Below are positions 60,527-64,000 of a stretch of DNA of 64,000 nucleotides, piece after piece. The DNA lies in NCBI GenBank assembly GCA_000827265.1, contig KN834749.1:1477500-1541499 (forward strand). Reading direction: 5' to 3'. Origin of the DNA: Collybiopsis luxurians FD-317 M1. Lineage: Eukaryota; Basidiomycota; Agaricomycetes; Agaricales; Omphalotaceae. Each line of letters starts with the position of its first letter. Position 1 is the stretch's first letter. Both the position numbers and the translations under genes were made by a program. Under the pieces are notes generated by a model, which saw only the letters and a list, made by a program, of their open reading frames with translations, did not search any database and was not told where the DNA came from.

Positions 60527-61195
60527 ATGCTAAACCGTACATTGCTGTCGAAGAGCAGACTCTTTAAAACTCTTACTCGACCTGCTTCTTCTTCCACCTC
60601 CACTCCTATAACTTCTAACCACATCTCCACACCAACTCCTGCTGGCCCGACACCCTCAGCTCCCGTTGTCGGCACACAAGCGCCAAATTATGCAACAACC
60701 TGGTCGGCCAACCAACGTACCCGCCCTGCAGCAGGTTCTGGACCACGATTCGAGCAAGTCGCGATGGAGTTGCAGCCGAATCCACTGAGCGCTATGGCAC
60801 TTATTGCAGAAGAGCCTATCAGACTCGTGGATGGGAGAAAAGCCGTTTGTGATGGAGGTATGCTGTTTGCTTGGTAAAGAACTCCACAATCATTCTTCAC
60901 GTACATGATAGGTAGTGGACCTTTGGGGCATCCCAAAATTTATATCAATTTGGTGCGTTCTCTTCCTATCCATTACAACTCAGTTACTTAACACTGTCAA
61001 ACAGGACCAGCCAGGCCCTCGGGCTTGCGGGTTAGTCCAATCTGTATCTTTCTTGCTTTCTTGGCTGATTTTAGACCCATCGCTTGTGCACATACCTAGG
61101 TACTGGTGGGTGTATCGTCCCTTTTGCTGCAGATGCGTCATTAACTCTCCATTTTTAGTGGTCTTCGTTTCGAACAACGTCACCACCATCACTGA
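60527..61195 (+). CDS. NDUFS6: NDUFS6-type complex I zinc subunit
   Basis: Accessory subunit of mitochondrial NADH:ubiquinone oxidoreductase with a CHCC zinc site. Five exons: 60527-60857, 60912-60952, 61005-61030, 61100-61105 and 61159-61195, 441 nt, 146 residues. A leader (MLNRTLLSKSRLFKTLTRP) and a Ser/Thr/Pro stretch precede NYATTWSANQRTRPAAGSG, RFEQVAMELQPNPLSAMALI and VDGRKAVCDGGSGPLGHPKIYINL. Then DQPGPRACG and YCG join through a 6-nt exon and the protein ends LRFEQRHHHH. The zinc ligands (Cys, His, CxxC) are complete only if the 6-nt exon is included. Confidence 0.92.
61100..61105 (+). other. 6-nt microexon of NDUFS6
   Basis: GTACTG, bordered by CTAG upstream and a GTGGGT donor. It codes Tyr and two bases of the second Cys of the CxxC zinc pair. 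Skipping keeps the frame but removes Tyr-Cys. Confidence 0.7.
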
Positions 61196-62145
61196 AATTT
61201 TGAAATTCCGATGCGGCGGGGCATAATATGGGATGTAGATTCAGCGGAGGCACGTATTATAGATTATTTCTCTGAAGTTGTTCAGATGCGGTCAGACTCC
61301 TATGCCCGCCTGAATTTAGAGAAAGTGAATAACAAGGAATGAACATGAGTATCCATCATGGATATCTCTTATCTTTGCCTGTTTGAACCTCTCTTCACAG
61401 CACAATCGAACTTCCTGAGGTCATAGGTTGAGTCGTTGACTGCAACCTGGCAAGACATTTGAGAGATGACTCCTAATCTTATGTCAAGGATGCTTTGTCC
61501 CAGCAAAAAGATCTTGTTGGCAATAATAATACATGCATTGTAATACTGGATATATGGTTAGGGAGAGAAGGAACAAATAAAACTATGTCTAAGTATGCAA
61601 TCTTGCTCAGATCTGTGCAAAGTAACAAGATGTGGGAGTAATGTAGAGAGGCTAGGCAATGAGAGGGACTGTGTGATTATGGACAACCAAACCGCTAGGG
61701 TTCAGTGCATGGAGGTCAGATGCGAGCGAGAAAGAGAAGATGGGATGGTTCGATATGATGCCGAAGGAGGATGAATTGAGCAGCGTATGTATGTATAAAA
61801 AGTAGAATTGCAATGAAAGAGAGAAAGGAAGTCGAAAGATATTCAGGAGAATGGAACACAAGGAATGAACCAAAAGAGTGAGTAGGTTGCAAATGCAGAT
61901 GTCGAAATCGGAGAGAAAGAGAACCAATAAGGACACAGCAGCTATGCATTGAAATAAAGAGAAACAAGAACGAACGTGATGATCTAGGAATAGACCGGGA
62001 TACCTTATAGAAAAAAAGAAAATCCTCCAAACAGAAAGTCGAAGGCTAAATAAGAATTCACTCCGAAGGGAAATGGCTTATACCGCACGAAATCAAACCA
62101 GTGGGAAATTAACCTGACCTCGATACTGACAACTAGCCACCACCA
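61196..62145. other. Intergenic, convergent 3' flanks
   Basis: About 950 bp, purine-rich on the plus strand from 61640 on. Long pyrimidine frames on the minus strand are composition artefacts. No gene seen. Confidence 0.5.
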
Positions 62146-64000
62146 CTACGATGGGCTCGACCCCGATGTCTCCTCTCCTACTTCAGACGGTGTGGTAAAC
62201 GACATTGGGGACATTGGCGGATAATCATATCCGGCTCCCGCGACAGCTTCCAGTTCCGCAAACGGAGGTAGAGACATTCCGTTGATGTTCACATTCACCA
62301 GATTTGGGTTCATCGGTGGGCGGGAATTAGTCTGCATATGAGGATTGAAATTGGTCGGATGATTGGGGGAGTTCGTTGAGGGGTCGCTGTAGTACGCTGA
62401 AGACGAGTATGAATAAGCATACGACGCTGGAGAGTCCGTGATATCTGTATCTTCGTCGGCGACAGAGCCCTCCATCGTATCCGTATCGATAGAATCGCCA
62501 GAAGATCCATCTGTGGCGTCGGAGGCTGTGGGAGTGGGCAGAGGTGGCTGATAGAAAGAGGAGAGTGAGGACGTCGGGGAGGTGGGGATAGGGGATGCAG
62601 GATATTCAGGATATTGAAGTTTGGTGAAGGAGAAAGAGGAGGTAGGAGTGTAGACAGATGTAGATGAAGATATAGATGATGAAGAAGAAGAAATAGGAAT
62701 AGGCTTATTGGTCAATCCTTCCGAATTTGAATGATTACATTTAGAGCGGTAACTCACCACTTTGAATATAGGGTTAATCTGAATCTGTTCAGAGGAAGGC
62801 TTATTTCGCATCGCGTGCATCCCATGAAGGCCAGGTATCCCATTAGCATGATTTGGTGGGTGGTTGTTCTGATGATAAAATAACTGCGTTGTTGATTGGC
62901 CTCCGGGACCTGGGGCTCCGCCTTCGTCTTCTCGACTTCCACCGCCCCCGTATTCCTGGTATCCCGCGTAGTCTTGACTTTCTTCATATTCACCCTCATT
63001 CTCGTGGTCATGGTACTCGTATCCTTCAACACCCGGACTTGAGATGTACTCTGTACTCCTCTGCGTATGAAGAATGTTGATCTGCGGAGGCGGTGCCTGT
63101 CCCCTTCGCGATGAGAGTGAGAGAATTTCTCGGTCCCGGTTCAATTGAAGTGTTGTGCCACTGCTATTCCAGTTAGAAGGTATGGGACTAGGCGAAAGTG
63201 ATGGAGATACGGAGGGGGAGATCGAGTGGGAGGGAGATAAGGATGACTGGGAAGGATGTGAAGGATGAGCGGAGGATAAGGACGGGGACAGAGAGAGGAA
63301 TTGCATTGGAGGGGGGGAAACGCTCCCGTTTACAGGAGCGTCAGAATCCATTGATGCTTGTGTGCGAAAGTCATGCGCCAGCTGACCATCTAACGAATAA
63401 GAATTGGAAGAGCGTGCAGAGATGGAGGAATTGTGTGAAGAGTGATGTGATGGTGAGTGGGAATGATGACGATAAGGAGAGTAGGTATTTGGTAAAGGGT
63501 GCAGATGTAGGGGATGCTCTGGAAGTTGCGATGATGAAGTGTTTGAATGCGGGTGCGTATTCGAAAACTCAAATGATGTTCGTAATGAACTCGTCCCCGT
63601 ACCTGTAGACGTGACCCGATTCAATCCTAACAAACTTGGACGATTGCGTATTCGCGATGGACCAGGATCACTACCAACTGTGTCCACGGAATTGACCGTT
63701 GCAAACGAAATGGCAGACATCCGCGATAGAGATGATTTTCGTCCGATACTGTGGACGTCTGATGAGGAGACGACAGAGGAAACGTCGTCGTCAAACTCCA
63801 TCCTACGGAGTTTTGTCATCCTCTCTCCTCCGTTCGATGTACTTCCACCTTCCCGCCAATCCAGTAGAGTGTATGATGTGTCACTGGAGGAAGACGGTCC
63901 AGCAGCTGGGGGGTGCAATCGAGGCGAATGTGCGGGATTGCTATGCCCATTGACGAAGTGGTCTCTGTCCCTTGTTCGTGTCCGTATTGGTCCTGGCCCG
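62146..64000 (-). CDS. Low-complexity Ser/Pro-rich protein, 5' end outside window
   Basis: One long open leftward frame without a clear initiator; it continues past 64000, so the gene is partial. Visible residues are rich in Ser, Pro, Asn and His: RKSSLSRMSAISFATVNSVDT, a His/Ser block near 63400-63520, a Tyr/Glu/Gly-rich block (DYAGYQEYGGGGSREDEGG), and the end PPMSPMSFTTPSEVGEETSG before TAG at 62146-62148. A GTGAGT at about 62753 may start a short intron. No domain recognised. Composition suits a disordered signalling or transcription-linked protein; this is inference only. Confidence 0.6.
   Translation of the reverse strand, partial: GPGPIRTRTRDRDHFVNGHSNPAHSPRLHPPAAGPSSSSDTSYTLLDWREGGSTSNGGERMTKLRRMEFDDDVSSVVSSSDVHSIGRKSSLSRMSAISFATVNSVDTVGSDPGPSRIRNRPSLLGLNRVTSTGTGTSSLRTSFEFSNTHPHSNTSSSQLPEHPLHLHPLPNTYSPYRHHSHSPSHHSSHNSSISARSSNSYSLDGQLAHDFRTQASMDSDAPVNGSVSPPPMQFLSLSPSLSSAHPSHPSQSSLSPSHSISPSVSPSLSPSPIPSNWNSSGTTLQLNRDREILSLSSRRGQAPPPQINILHTQRSTEYISSPGVEGYEYHDHENEGEYEESQDYAGYQEYGGGGSREDEGGAPGPGGQSTTQLFYHQNNHPPNHANGIPGLHGMHAMRNKPSSEQIQINPIFKVVSYRSKCNHSNSEGLTNKPIPISSSSSSISSSTSVYTPTSSFSFTKLQYPEYPASPIPTSPTSSLSSFYQPPLPTPTASDATDGSSGDSIDTDTMEGSVADEDTDITDSPASYAYSYSSSAYYSDPSTNSPNHPTNFNPHMQTNSRPPMNPNLVNVNINGMSLPPFAELEAVAGAGYDYPPMSPMSFTTPSEVGEETSGSSPS

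Noticed and set aside
61652..62030. Leftward Phe/Leu/Ser-rich frames that look like membrane helices
   Set aside because: They translate a purine-rich noncoding strand read in reverse; no gene context.

Overview
The window is nuclear DNA of a filamentous basidiomycete fungus, most likely an agaricomycete. Genes are packed on both strands, nearly all are broken by GT-AG introns of about 45-65 nt, intergenic gaps are mostly 100-500 bp, and the protein set is clearly fungal (Sgt1, Ppz-type phosphatase, Rec8, MPC1, Esf1, a DUF2235 hydrolase, basidiomycete-type BTB protein, GT31 glycosyltransferase, Ser/Thr-rich single-pass membrane proteins). No bacterial operon, CRISPR array, tRNA, rRNA or intact transposon was recognised. 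Exon coordinates were traced by eye from splice signals and frame; outer coordinates are firm unless a start is called unresolved.

Layout, left to right. 1-8.4 kb: the 3' part of NUS1, a 20-exon DUF2235 hydrolase, and a large multi-pass membrane protein of unknown function. 8.4-15.6 kb: nudC, then nuclear RNA-processing genes (ESF1, an RS-domain protein and an RBM39-like splicing factor; the last two share a 96-bp divergent promoter). 16.4-22.1 kb: two mucin-like single-pass membrane proteins in tandem. 22.7-28.9 kb: a Rab4-type GTPase, then D-serine dehydratase, a RidA-type enamine deaminase and a divergently transcribed MFS transporter, which look like a small amino-acid catabolic module. 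29.3-38.4 kb: GT31 glycosyltransferase, CCT2 chaperonin, a GST-like protein, SGT1 (behind a perfect heat-shock element), DHFR and mitochondrial bL36. 38.4-41.4 kb: tandem drug/metabolite-type transporters. 41.8-48.1 kb: Ppz-type phosphatase, ribosomal protein uS17 and DNA ligase I (the last two divergent). 48.1-53 kb: an isochorismatase-family hydrolase, MPC1, an agaricomycete-conserved unknown, and IPP isomerase. 53-58.3 kb: REC8 and a BTB protein. 58.3-60.5 kb: a gene-poor stretch with what looks like a decayed gene. 60.5-64 kb: NDUFS6 of complex I (with a 6-nt microexon) and the 3' part of a low-complexity Ser/Pro-rich protein that runs off the window.

Most genes are unrelated housekeeping functions. 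The places where neighbours appear to work together are D-serine dehydratase plus RidA (the first makes the reactive 2-aminoacrylate that the second destroys), the two RS/RRM splicing proteins behind one promoter, and SGT1 behind a heat-shock element next to a GST-like gene.
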